In this document: positions 1 to 6,551 of the stretch, piece by piece
Layout: each line of letters starts with the position of its first letter
Position numbering within the stretch: the first letter of the stretch is position 1
From: DAHUXT01 sp036378295
GTDB taxonomy: Bacteria > Chloroflexota > Ktedonobacteria > Ktedonobacterales > JADMIN01
NCBI GenBank assembly: GCA_036378295.1
Contig: DASUWS010000058.1
Coordinates: 1-27,821 of the forward strand
Direction: 5' to 3'
DNA: 27,821 bases
Notes under the pieces: model-generated
Told to the model about the DNA's origin: nothing
The model's database searches: none
Seen by the model: only the letters and a program-made list of their open reading frames with translations
Translations under genes and position numbers: made by a program

Positions 1-1281
1 TGGCGGCTTCGCCCCAAAGAGGAAGCGCGTCACTGGCGTGCGCCGTACCACATACTCATAGATGCCGAACGCACCCGCCACTGTGATCGCGAAGATGAGC
101 AGGGCTTGCACAATGCCAGGTATCGGCACCTGCAAGATATAGTAGGCGGAGATGGTGAGCAGCGGCCCGTGCAGGACGAAGACCGGGAAGGCGGCATCAG
201 TCAAATAGCGCTGGACGGGCGTTGAAACGGTCAGAAGACGCATTGCCAGCCCAAGCAGCCCCAGCGCGATCAGCCAGGCCACGAGCGTCTGCACGTAGGC
301 GAAGAGCAGCGAGGCCAGCGAGTAACCGGTTGCCGGAACGTGCCCAGAGTAGACCAGGCCGATGAGGATACCACCGCAGACGCTCCCCAGCACAAGCGCG
401 GGTACAGCCTGCGCGCGCACGACACCACGCAGCCGCACGCTGGTGTAGATCAGATATCCGTACAGAAATATCACCAGGTCGAGGAAGAAGTTTGGCCAGT
501 CATCGGTGAAGAGCCATCCCTCCGTGACACGACTGAGCCATCCCGTCTGCAACAGCGCGACCAGACCCGCTGGCACCAGTCCTCCGACGAACAGCAGAAC
601 AATTGGGTGAGCGCCAGCCTCAGTGATGCTTTCGGCTACGCGACGTCCCCGGCCACGCAGGTAGAGCAAGAGCGGCAGGCTGATGAGTGAGATGACGAGC
701 AGTCGCGGCACAAACCAGAGGTGGCCGAGCACAAAGCTGCCAATAGCGGGCGAGTAGCCACGGACAGAGGTGACGAGGAAGGTGAGGTACTGCGCGAAGA
801 AGTACCCGATTTCTCTGAGGCGTTCCGGCTGCGGGACCGAGATCTGAATGCCGAATTGCTGGCCCATGGTGACCAGTTCTGGATTGCTGAGCAGGATGAA
901 ATAGATCTGGAGCGGGGCGAAGACAAATACCATCAGCAGGAGTGGCGCTCCCAGCCGCATAAGCCGCTCGCGTACGTAGGCGCCGGGAGAGCGCGCATCG
1001 AGCGCGAACCGAGTCGCCGCCCCTGCCAGCAGAAAGAGCAGAGGAATGCCCCAGGTAAGCACAAAGCCGCCCAGAACCGCTAACAATGGGTTGGATTCCG
1101 CGCTCACGAGGAAGACCGTTCGCTGGGCGCCAATTACCGGCACCGCATGGAACGGTATGGTCGCGAATACAACGATCGTCCGCAGCCAGTCGATCTCGAT
1201 GCACCGTGGCCTGCGGGCCCGCTGGGCTGGCTCTGTGCCGGAAGGCTCACGCGCTGGGGCGTGCGGCGTCCGCGTCTCCAT
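1..1281 (-). CDS. Acyltransferase family 3 membrane protein (partial, runs off left edge)
   Basis: The minus-strand frame is open from an ATG at 1281 to the window edge (427 codons, no stop), so the C-terminus is missing. The start is fixed by a strong AAAGGAGG eight bases upstream. Near residues 27-42 is IDWLRTIVVFATIPFH, the D-x-L-R...H signature of the first membrane helix of acyltransferase-3 proteins, with the family's key histidine. Many hydrophobic helices follow. The family (OafA, MdoC, NodX) transfers acetyl or succinyl groups to sugars, glucans or lipids at the membrane. The HGPLL segment late in the fragment also fits MdoC-like members. The substrate cannot be told. It is divergent from the alpha/beta hydrolase gene. 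Confidence 0.85.
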   Translation of the reverse strand, partial: METRTPHAPAREPSGTEPAQRARRPRCIEIDWLRTIVVFATIPFHAVPVIGAQRTVFLVSAESNPLLAVLGGFVLTWGIPLLFLLAGAATRFALDARSPGAYVRERLMRLGAPLLLMVFVFAPLQIYFILLSNPELVTMGQQFGIQISVPQPERLREIGYFFAQYLTFLVTSVRGYSPAIGSFVLGHLWFVPRLLVISLISLPLLLYLRGRGRRVAESITEAGAHPIVLLFVGGLVPAGLVALLQTGWLSRVTEGWLFTDDWPNFFLDLVIFLYGYLIYTSVRLRGVVRAQAVPALVLGSVCGGILIGLVYSGHVPATGYSLASLLFAYVQTLVAWLIALGLLGLAMRLLTVSTPVQRYLTDAAFPVFVLHGPLLTISAYYILQVPIPGIVQALLIFAITVAGAFGIYEYVVRRTPVTRFLFGAKPP

Positions 1282-1589
1282 GCGCGCCCTCCTTTACGGC
1301 TGGCTCTCGCCATACGGACCGATCAGCCGATCAGCAGCAAGGGATACCCTCCTTGCTGGACCGTATCGCGCCCTCCTCACACCGGAATCTCAAGGACACT
1401 CTGTGTCGTCACAGGCGCGTCAAATCGCGAGACCGCTTCCCATAGCCCCAGAACACTGCTCAAATGCTTGGCAGACGCATCATTGCTGTTATATGATGAA
1501 GATGTAACCATTTTGTTATGTCGAGTATATGCGCACGAGCATTATCGCAGCCCCACAGCGAGGCTGAATCAATCCGCTGATTGCACACA
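1282..1589. other. Divergent intergenic region, acyltransferase / hydrolase
   Basis: This 308-base stretch must carry both divergent promoters. Its right half (about 1470-1540) is markedly AT-rich, which suits a promoter, but I cannot fix -35/-10 boxes. Around 1319-1335 there is an 8-base tandem duplication (CGATCAGC twice). At 1339-1358 there is a small inverted repeat with GCAAGG/CCTTGC arms that could bind a regulator. I see no gene here. Confidence 0.4.
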
Positions 1590-2519
1590 ATGAGTAAGTC
1601 TGTGATCACCGAGCATACTCCCCTTTTCAGCACCCGCTATGGACATACCGCCATGATGAAGTGGTATGCGCGCGCACTGGAGCGGCTGGACCTCGAACAC
1701 GAGTCCGTGACGGTTCCCACGCGCTACGGCGAGACTCATCTCGTCGCCACGGGACCCAAAGATGCGCCTCCTGTTGTCCTGTTGCACGGGATGGAGGGCA
1801 ATGCGGCAAGCTGGCGTCACCAACTCGCGGACCTGCATCGCGACTTCCGGCTCTATGCGCTCGACATCCTTGGCTCTGCTGGCAAGAGCAGCCCGGTACG
1901 TCTCTCGCACGATAACCACGAATATGGGGCATGGCTCGACGACGTGCTGACGGGCCTGGGCACTGAGCGCGCGCATCTGGTGGGCATCTCCAATGGAAGC
2001 TGGATCATCCTGAAGTTCGCCGCGTACGCGCCTGAGCGGGTCGCGAGCGCCGTGCTGATGAGCGCCAACGGCATCATGCCGGTGCGCTTCCCGTACAACA
2101 TGGCGCGCTTCATGAACATACGAGCCGTGCACGCGACGAAAGACGCGCTCGCCCTGACGCTGCTGACACGCGGCATGGTGCGTCGTGCCGTCGCCAATAC
2201 CTACGTGGCGGACGCGGACGCGGACCCGCACGAGATCGAATGGTTCTACCTCCTGGCCAAGTACTACCACTATCGGTTCCCGCCCGGTCCTGTGACCGAT
2301 GCTGAGATGGCGTCTCTGAAATCGCCGACGCTCCTTCTCATGGGTGAGCAAGAGAAGTTCTTCCCGATACCCGCAGTGATCGCGCGCGCCCGTAAGCACC
2401 TGCCAGACCTGCGCGCCGAAATCGTGTCAGGGGTAGGGCACAACATGTGTACCGACAATCCGCAGCTCATCAATAATCGTCTGCGACAGTTCATCAGCAG
2501 CCTGCCGCGCGACCAGTAA
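1590..2519 (+). CDS. Alpha/beta-fold hydrolase
   Basis: A 309-residue alpha/beta hydrolase. Residues 61-67 (PVVLLHG) are the strand and oxyanion-hole HG motif. GISNG at 132-136 is the nucleophile elbow with Ser134. GVGHN near 281-285 places the catalytic His at about 284. An acidic residue in MGEQEKFF (Glu253 or Glu255) is the likely third triad member, where family members more often have Asp. The size and HGMEGNAASW motif match the MhpC/haloperoxidase-like branch that cleaves esters, C-C bonds or epoxides; the substrate is unknown. There is no signal peptide. The ATG at 1590 is preferred over the in-frame TTG at 1581; neither has a strong ribosome site, so the start is less sure. Confidence 0.85.
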   Translation: MSKSVITEHTPLFSTRYGHTAMMKWYARALERLDLEHESVTVPTRYGETHLVATGPKDAPPVVLLHGMEGNAASWRHQLADLHRDFRLYALDILGSAGKSSPVRLSHDNHEYGAWLDDVLTGLGTERAHLVGISNGSWIILKFAAYAPERVASAVLMSANGIMPVRFPYNMARFMNIRAVHATKDALALTLLTRGMVRRAVANTYVADADADPHEIEWFYLLAKYYHYRFPPGPVTDAEMASLKSPTLLLMGEQEKFFPIPAVIARARKHLPDLRAEIVSGVGHNMCTDNPQLINNRLRQFISSLPRDQ

Positions 2520-2554
2520 TAGCTGTTCTGGGTGAGGCGTTGTCCTGTGGTGCG

Positions 2555-2593
2555 CGCGCCAGAGCATACCAGAGCATGAATGCCCCGGCGAAT
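2555..2593. repeat. 39-bp interspersed repeat, copy 1
   Basis: It matches 17012-17050 at 35 of 39 positions and shares an exact block, GAGCATGAATGCCCCGGCG, followed by AAT. Both copies sit between the stop codons of convergent genes, here hydrolase (+) and Ddn-like reductase (-). The core GCAT-GA-ATGC is a small palindrome. It is probably a dispersed extragenic repeat, possibly acting in 3'-end formation. Confidence 0.7.
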
Positions 2594-2609
2594 TAGTCCA
2601 GGCGCCGCG

Positions 2610-3128
2610 TCATGCGTGGTGCGTTCCGCCGGGTGCCCGCGCTACTCCACCAGCCCGATCTCCTGGCTCCAACACCAGAATCGGGATCTCTCGCTGCGCG
2701 CGCACAGCGTAGTCCGCCCACACCGGCCAGATTTTCAACGCGGCTGGCCAGATGCGCTCGCGCTCATCGGGTGTCACGGGTCGCGCCCACACCGGCCAGC
2801 GGCGTCGCTTGAGCTGCACCGTCGCCTCGGGGTGCGCTTCGAGATTGCGATACCACTGGGGAGCCGTCCGGCTGCCAAAGTTCGAGGCGATGAGCGCCAG
2901 CAGCCCATCTACACGAATATATGTCAGAGCAGTGGTGCGCGGCCTGCCCGACCGGCGGCCTATCGTCGTGAGCAGCAGATTCGGCAACGGACCGACCCGA
3001 TGGCCAATGATCCCACCTGTCGCGCGGTAGCAGGCGATGTGCAGCGATGTCAGCCCGCGCTGAATCCACCGCCGCCACCAGATACGACGCCAGACGACCT
3101 CGGCGTTACCCTGCTGAGCCTGCCCCAT
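2610..3128 (-). CDS. Ddn-like deazaflavin (F420)-dependent nitroreductase family protein
   Basis: A 172-residue protein of the PF04075 family (M. tuberculosis Ddn and F420H2-dependent quinone reductases). Visible family features are a basic N-terminal helix, then GRRSGRPRTTAL followed by a beta barrel with ASNFGS, PQWYRNLEAHP and ATVQL, which form the F420 pocket. These enzymes pass hydride from reduced F420 to quinones or nitro compounds at the membrane surface. The open frame extends upstream to 3173, but that part lies in a tandem repeat. The ATG at 3128 has AAAGAGGAG six bases upstream and is chosen. F420 use points to Actinomycetota or Chloroflexota. No F420 biosynthesis gene is in view. 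Confidence 0.85.
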   Translation of the reverse strand: MGQAQQGNAEVVWRRIWWRRWIQRGLTSLHIACYRATGGIIGHRVGPLPNLLLTTIGRRSGRPRTTALTYIRVDGLLALIASNFGSRTAPQWYRNLEAHPEATVQLKRRRWPVWARPVTPDERERIWPAALKIWPVWADYAVRAQREIPILVLEPGDRAGGVARAPGGTHHA

Positions 3129-3138
3129 TGCGCTCCTC

Positions 3139-3174
3139 TTTGCCCGCACGTTTGCCCGCACGTTTGCCTGCATG
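3139..3174. repeat. 12-bp tandem repeat, 3 units, in reductase leader
   Basis: Two exact units of TTTGCCCGCACG (3139-3150, 3151-3162) and one diverged unit (3163-3174) lie just upstream of the reductase start, around its ribosome site. If translated from the upstream ATG they would encode repeated ANVR. They are more likely leader DNA. Copy number could vary by slippage. Confidence 0.7.
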
Positions 3175-3293
3175 CATCAAACGTCATCTTTCCGGCGAGT
3201 ATACCACCGACATACGATCATGGCGCGCTGCCGTAGGCGTTGCGCAGGCAATTCCCGGCATGCCTTTGCAGGGCGCACGAGACGTAGCGTACC

Positions 3294-3330
3294 AGGCACA
3301 ACAAAGCCCGGACGTTGTTTCGTCCGGGCT
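3294..3330 (-). terminator. Rho-independent terminator downstream of CsbD gene
   Basis: AGCCCGGACG (3305-3314) and CGTCCGGGCT (3321-3330) pair perfectly over 10 bases around a 6-base loop. On the minus strand the stem is followed by TTTGTTGTGCC, a modest U-rich tail. It lies 125 bases after the CsbD stop codon. Confidence 0.65.
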
Positions 3331-3454
3331 GGCGGGAACGGAGGGGGATGTCAGGCTCCGTCCAGTCTGTTCGACAATCCTTGCGGCATTCCGCCTCCAT
3401 GTCCCGCAAAGGCCCGCAGCCATCGCCTCGATGGCCCAGGGCATATGTACAACG

Positions 3455-3694
3455 CTATGAGTCGAGGAGGTCGTCCGCCTTGCGCTCGACTTTCCCAGCG
3501 CCCTCTTGTACGTGGCCTTTGAGCTGTTTTTCCTTACCCTTGCGCTCCATCTTCTCGCTGTCCGTCAGCTCTCCGGCCTTCTCTTGCACCTTTCCGGTCG
3601 CCTGGTTCACCTTCCCTTTCAACGTGTCCTTGTCGCCTCGGGTACCGAGATCCTCGTCCCGGTCATTGTCTCTCTGGTCACGATCATAGGTCAT
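3455..3694 (-). CDS. CsbD family stress-response protein
   Basis: A 79-residue, highly charged protein with the CsbD pattern DTLKGKVNQATGKVQEKAGEL followed by a second half-repeat (KGKEKQLKGHVQEGAGKVERKADD). CsbD-like proteins are small hydrophilic helical proteins induced by general stress; their molecular role is not settled. The ATG at 3694 is chosen because the N-terminal MTYDRDQRDNDRDED leads directly into the domain and a GAGGATAGGTG ribosome site precedes it. The frame stays open another 116 codons upstream, which is long for chance, but this extension lacks family resemblance. A terminator follows at about 3305-3330. Confidence 0.85.
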   Translation of the reverse strand: MTYDRDQRDNDRDEDLGTRGDKDTLKGKVNQATGKVQEKAGELTDSEKMERKGKEKQLKGHVQEGAGKVERKADDLLDS

Positions 3695-3950
3695 TGTGCA
3701 CCTATCCTCTCTGTCTTTCCTGGTCTGCGTTGTGGTCAGACCACCACGTGGATGCCCCAGGTGAGTAGCCAGCCACAGGCACGACTCCTCAACATCTTCG
3801 ATGAGGAGATGGAGGAGCGAGACAAAATCCTCATCTCGTTCGCTGCTCATCCATTGGCCTACTATAGGGGCAAGTTCTATGCCAGCGCCCGATACGCCGC
3901 TTCGGTTCGCTCTGCGGACGTGGCTGGCAGGCTCATCCATATCTATGGAT

Positions 3951-5060
3951 TCAGATGGAGGCGGTAACGGACATCTGGCGATGGAGTATCCAGACTGCGG
4001 CGACCAGACAGACCAGCGTTCCCACAACAGTAACGCCGAGATCAAATATCGCGGAAGCGGCTGTGCCCTCGTTATTCAGGGCGTTCAGCAGCCCTTCTGC
4101 CATGTAATAGGTCGGCACGAGATGGAATATTCCTTCCAGCAGAGTAGTGCCAAAGAGCGATCCCAAGGGACTGGCGAAGACGGCAGGGAGCACGAACAGA
4201 AGACTCACGATGCCCAGGAAGCCGCCCAATCCGCTCGTTGTATGGAAGATGCTGCCCGCGAGCAAGCTCAGCGCGTGACCAAAGCCGGTAATGAGCAGCA
4301 CGAAGAGCAAGACCAGGGGAAGATTGCCCACGAAGCCATGCAGCAGGGCCAATATCACGACCGACAGGATCACCTGGTAAATCACCCCCACGAACAACTT
4401 GCCCAGCACGACATCGGTGAGCGTCGCGGGAGAGACGAGCAGCATATGGAGCGTCTTACGCTCCTTCTCCTCCACCAGGAGCGTCGAGACCAGCGAAATG
4501 CCCACGCTGATCGAGGTAAAGAGCGCCATAGATATATAGAAGGTGCTCAAGTCCACGGCAAAGAGCCCGACTGCTAGATTGCTGGCATTTGGAGTGATAA
4601 TGATGGTAGGAAGCGCATTCGATACGGTGCTCGCATACGAGTTGATGGCCCCGATCACACGCTGACGCTGGAGCCCATTCAGTCGATTCTCATTGAGGTA
4701 GAGCGTCAACTTGGGATGCTCTCCCCGCTCTAAGCTGGCATCGAAGCCGTGCGGAACAGCCATCCCCAGAGCATACGACGGGTTCTGCTCTGAGGTAAAT
4801 GCCGAGGTGACCTCGTCCGGATAGCTGGCAAAGTTGACCTGCGATCCGGGGAGCGACTCGGCGACAACCTCACCGATGCGGGAGTTCTCCGGGTTGTAGA
4901 TCAAGAATTTGACTGGCTGGATCGAGAGCAACCCGCTGAGCACCGCGAACAGGATGGAAAGCATGACCGGCGTCAGGAGCATGATCATGGTCGGCCTGCT
5001 GAAGACTATCTCCAGGATATCCTTGCGAACTATGGCGAAAATGGAGCGGAGATGAGTCAT
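3951..5060 (-). CDS. ABC-2 type exporter, membrane permease
   Basis: A 369-residue permease with the NatB/DrrB-like layout: one N-terminal membrane helix (residues about 22-46, IMLLTPVMLSILFAV), an extracytoplasmic domain (about 47-170), then five hydrophobic segments from about 173 to 360. The LVEEKERKTLHMLLVSPAT segment after the second helix is the conserved ABC-2 permease coupling region. The start at 5060 has GAGGAGG eight bases upstream and lies 12 bases after the ATPase stop, so the two genes are one operon. It should pair with the ATPase to export a substrate such as a drug, lipid or ion; the substrate is unknown. Confidence 0.9.
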   Translation of the reverse strand: MTHLRSIFAIVRKDILEIVFSRPTMIMLLTPVMLSILFAVLSGLLSIQPVKFLIYNPENSRIGEVVAESLPGSQVNFASYPDEVTSAFTSEQNPSYALGMAVPHGFDASLERGEHPKLTLYLNENRLNGLQRQRVIGAINSYASTVSNALPTIIITPNASNLAVGLFAVDLSTFYISMALFTSISVGISLVSTLLVEEKERKTLHMLLVSPATLTDVVLGKLFVGVIYQVILSVVILALLHGFVGNLPLVLLFVLLITGFGHALSLLAGSIFHTTSGLGGFLGIVSLLFVLPAVFASPLGSLFGTTLLEGIFHLVPTYYMAEGLLNALNNEGTAASAIFDLGVTVVGTLVCLVAAVWILHRQMSVTASI

Positions 5061-5072
5061 GTGTGGGCCTCC

Positions 5073-5999
5073 TCATCCCCAGTGCTCGCCCTTGCCGACG
5101 AGGTTCATGAAAATGTCCTCCAGCGTGGCCTCGCGGGAGTGCATGGCCATCACCTTCCCCTGGGCCAGCCAATCGGCGAGCTGTATCTGGTCCCCGGGAG
5201 AGTCCATGCTCAGTGTCTGTTGGACAAGGGTGGGGGATTCGCCTGGCTGCGTGGGAGGTTCCGCCAGGGTGACGGCCAGCGTGCGCTCACCGTGGGCCAA
5301 TTTCAGATTGAGGGGCGTATCATCGGCCACGATGCGGCCCGCGATGAGAAAGGCCACGCGCTGGCACAGGCGATCCGCTTCCTCCATCAACTGCGTGGTC
5401 AAGAGAATGGCCATGCCCTCCTGGCTGAGCCGAATGATGGTCTCGCGCACCTCACGCGCCGCGATGGGGTCCAGACCACGCGTTGGCTCATCGAGGAAAA
5501 GCACCTCTGGGCGATGCAACAGGGCGCGAGCAACCATGAGGCGCTGCTTCATTCCGCCAGAAAATGTGCGCACGGGGTCTCGCCCTCGCTCGCGCAGCCC
5601 TACCATGTCCAGCACGGCAGTGACCCGATTCGTCGGTTGTTTGTAGAGCCAGCAGGAGAACTCCAGGTTCTGCCACGCGGTAAGGCGTTCGTAGAGATTC
5701 TGTTCCTGGAAGACGACACCGATGCGCGTCTTGAGTTGAGCACGCTCGTTGACCACGTCATACCCCGCCACCGATGCGCTCCCTTTGCTGGGATCGATCT
5801 GCCCGGTAAGCATCCGTAGGGTGGTGGTCTTGCCAGCGCCGTTGGGACCGAGCAGCCCGAAGATTTCCCCGCGTTGCACGCAGAAGCTGACACCCGCGAC
5901 CGCCTCGCGCGTCCCGAACGAGCGGTGGAGGGCATGTGCCTCTATCATGGTGTTGGTCGTGTTCGCGGCAGTATCCGTAGCGTCCGCTCCCCCCAGCAT
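5073..5999 (-). CDS. ABC exporter ATP-binding protein (DrrA/NatA-like)
   Basis: A full nucleotide-binding domain: Walker A GPNGAGKTTTL, Q-loop VFQEQNLYERLT, signature FSGGMKQR (Phe for the usual Leu), Walker B VLFLDEPTRGLDP, and switch region LLTTQLMEEAD. The switch position is Gln rather than His, as in daunorubicin exporter DrrA-type ATPases. A C-terminal domain of about 80 residues follows. Start choice is uncertain: ATG 5999 (308 residues), ATG 5948 (starting MIEAHALHRSF, most like relatives), ATG 6026 or GTG 6143; none has a strong ribosome site. It is divergent from csoR across a shared upstream region, so copper control is possible but unproven. Confidence 0.9.
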   Translation of the reverse strand: MLGGADATDTAANTTNTMIEAHALHRSFGTREAVAGVSFCVQRGEIFGLLGPNGAGKTTTLRMLTGQIDPSKGSASVAGYDVVNERAQLKTRIGVVFQEQNLYERLTAWQNLEFSCWLYKQPTNRVTAVLDMVGLRERGRDPVRTFSGGMKQRLMVARALLHRPEVLFLDEPTRGLDPIAAREVRETIIRLSQEGMAILLTTQLMEEADRLCQRVAFLIAGRIVADDTPLNLKLAHGERTLAVTLAEPPTQPGESPTLVQQTLSMDSPGDQIQLADWLAQGKVMAMHSREATLEDIFMNLVGKGEHWG

Positions 6000-6148
6000 G
6001 CGATACCGTTCCGTCAGACGTAGCATATGCCGGTAACGTCTCAGGGGCGTCACAGAAGTGCTGGCCCCTCGCTTCCTTCCATGCGCCAACTCCGCGAAAT
6101 GCCCATCTCGTCCGGCCGGAGCGCTCCGACACACATCTTGCACTGGCC

Positions 6149-6176
6149 TTGACGGCTGTGCTACACTTCCTATGTA
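6149..6176 (+). promoter_or_regulatory. Predicted csoR-copA promoter
   Basis: TTGACG (6149-6154) and TATGTA (6171-6176) with a 16-base spacer form a sigma-70-type promoter. The CsoR operator begins directly after the -10 box, so bound repressor would block transcription initiation. Confidence 0.6.
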
Positions 6177-6197
6177 CCCCTACCCAGGGGGTAGGGG
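6177..6197. promoter_or_regulatory. CsoR operator (copper-responsive)
   Basis: A perfect inverted repeat, CCCCTACCC-AGG-GGGTAGGGG (9-base arms), lies between the promoter and the csoR start. GC-rich palindromes with a TA step inside G/C tracts are the known operator form for CsoR-family repressors. Apo-CsoR should bind here, and Cu(I) should release it. Confidence 0.85.
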
Positions 6198-6219
6198 ATA
6201 TGAACAGCGAGGAACACTC

Positions 6220-6486
6220 ATGCGCGCCGACAAAGCCGATGTGCTCAAACGGTTGAACTATATCGAAGGCCATCTAGGCGGTATTCGCAAGATGGTCGAA
6301 GAGGATAAGTATTGCGTGGATATCCTGCGGCAGACTTATGCCGTGAGGAAGGCCATCGAAAAACTCGAGTCGATGATCCTGGAAGATCACCTCCACGGCT
6401 GTGTGCCGGAAGGCATTCGCGAGGGCCGTGCTGATGCGGTTATTGATGAGTTGGTGCAACTCTATAACCTCGCGGGCAATCGGTAA
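6220..6486 (+). CDS. csoR: Copper-sensing transcriptional repressor CsoR
   Basis: An 88-residue all-helical repressor of the CsoR/RcnR family (PF02583). The Cu(I) ligand triad is intact: Cys32 (KYCVDIL), His57 and Cys61 (HLHGC), with the canonical spacings of 25 and 4 residues. The N-terminal LKRLNYIEGHLGGIRKMVEED is the conserved first helix with DNA-binding basic residues. The ATG at 6220 is chosen over the longer open frame because GAGGAA precedes it and the upstream part overlaps the operator. It heads the copper locus, with copA 65 bases downstream, and should repress csoR-copA until Cu(I) binds. Confidence 0.95.
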   Translation: MRADKADVLKRLNYIEGHLGGIRKMVEEDKYCVDILRQTYAVRKAIEKLESMILEDHLHGCVPEGIREGRADAVIDELVQLYNLAGNR

Positions 6487-6504
6487 CCACGAGCGGTGAG
6501 TTGA

Positions 6505-6524
6505 GCGGAACAATTCAGTTCCGC
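6505..6524. other. Intercistronic hairpin, csoR-copA
   Basis: GCGGAAC and GTTCCGC pair over 7 bases around AATTCA, between csoR and copA. There is no U-tract, so it is not a typical terminator. It may tune message stability or be incidental. Confidence 0.35.
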
Positions 6525-6551
6525 AGAGAGCATTGAGCAAGGCGAACAGCT

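Noticed and set aside
3853..3892. Sigma-54-like GG-N10-GC element upstream of the CsbD gene (minus strand TGGCATA-GAAC-TTGC)
   Set aside because: The match is only partial, the distance to the gene is long, and sigma-54 is rare in the suspected phylum.
3695..4045. Long in-frame extension upstream of the CsbD protein
   Set aside because: The frame is open for 116 more codons but lacks family resemblance; the CsbD domain starts right after a good ribosome site at the chosen ATG.
5073..5999. Gln in place of the switch His as an inactivating change in the ABC ATPase
   Set aside because: TTQ in this position is known in DrrA-type exporters, so it is a subfamily trait rather than damage.
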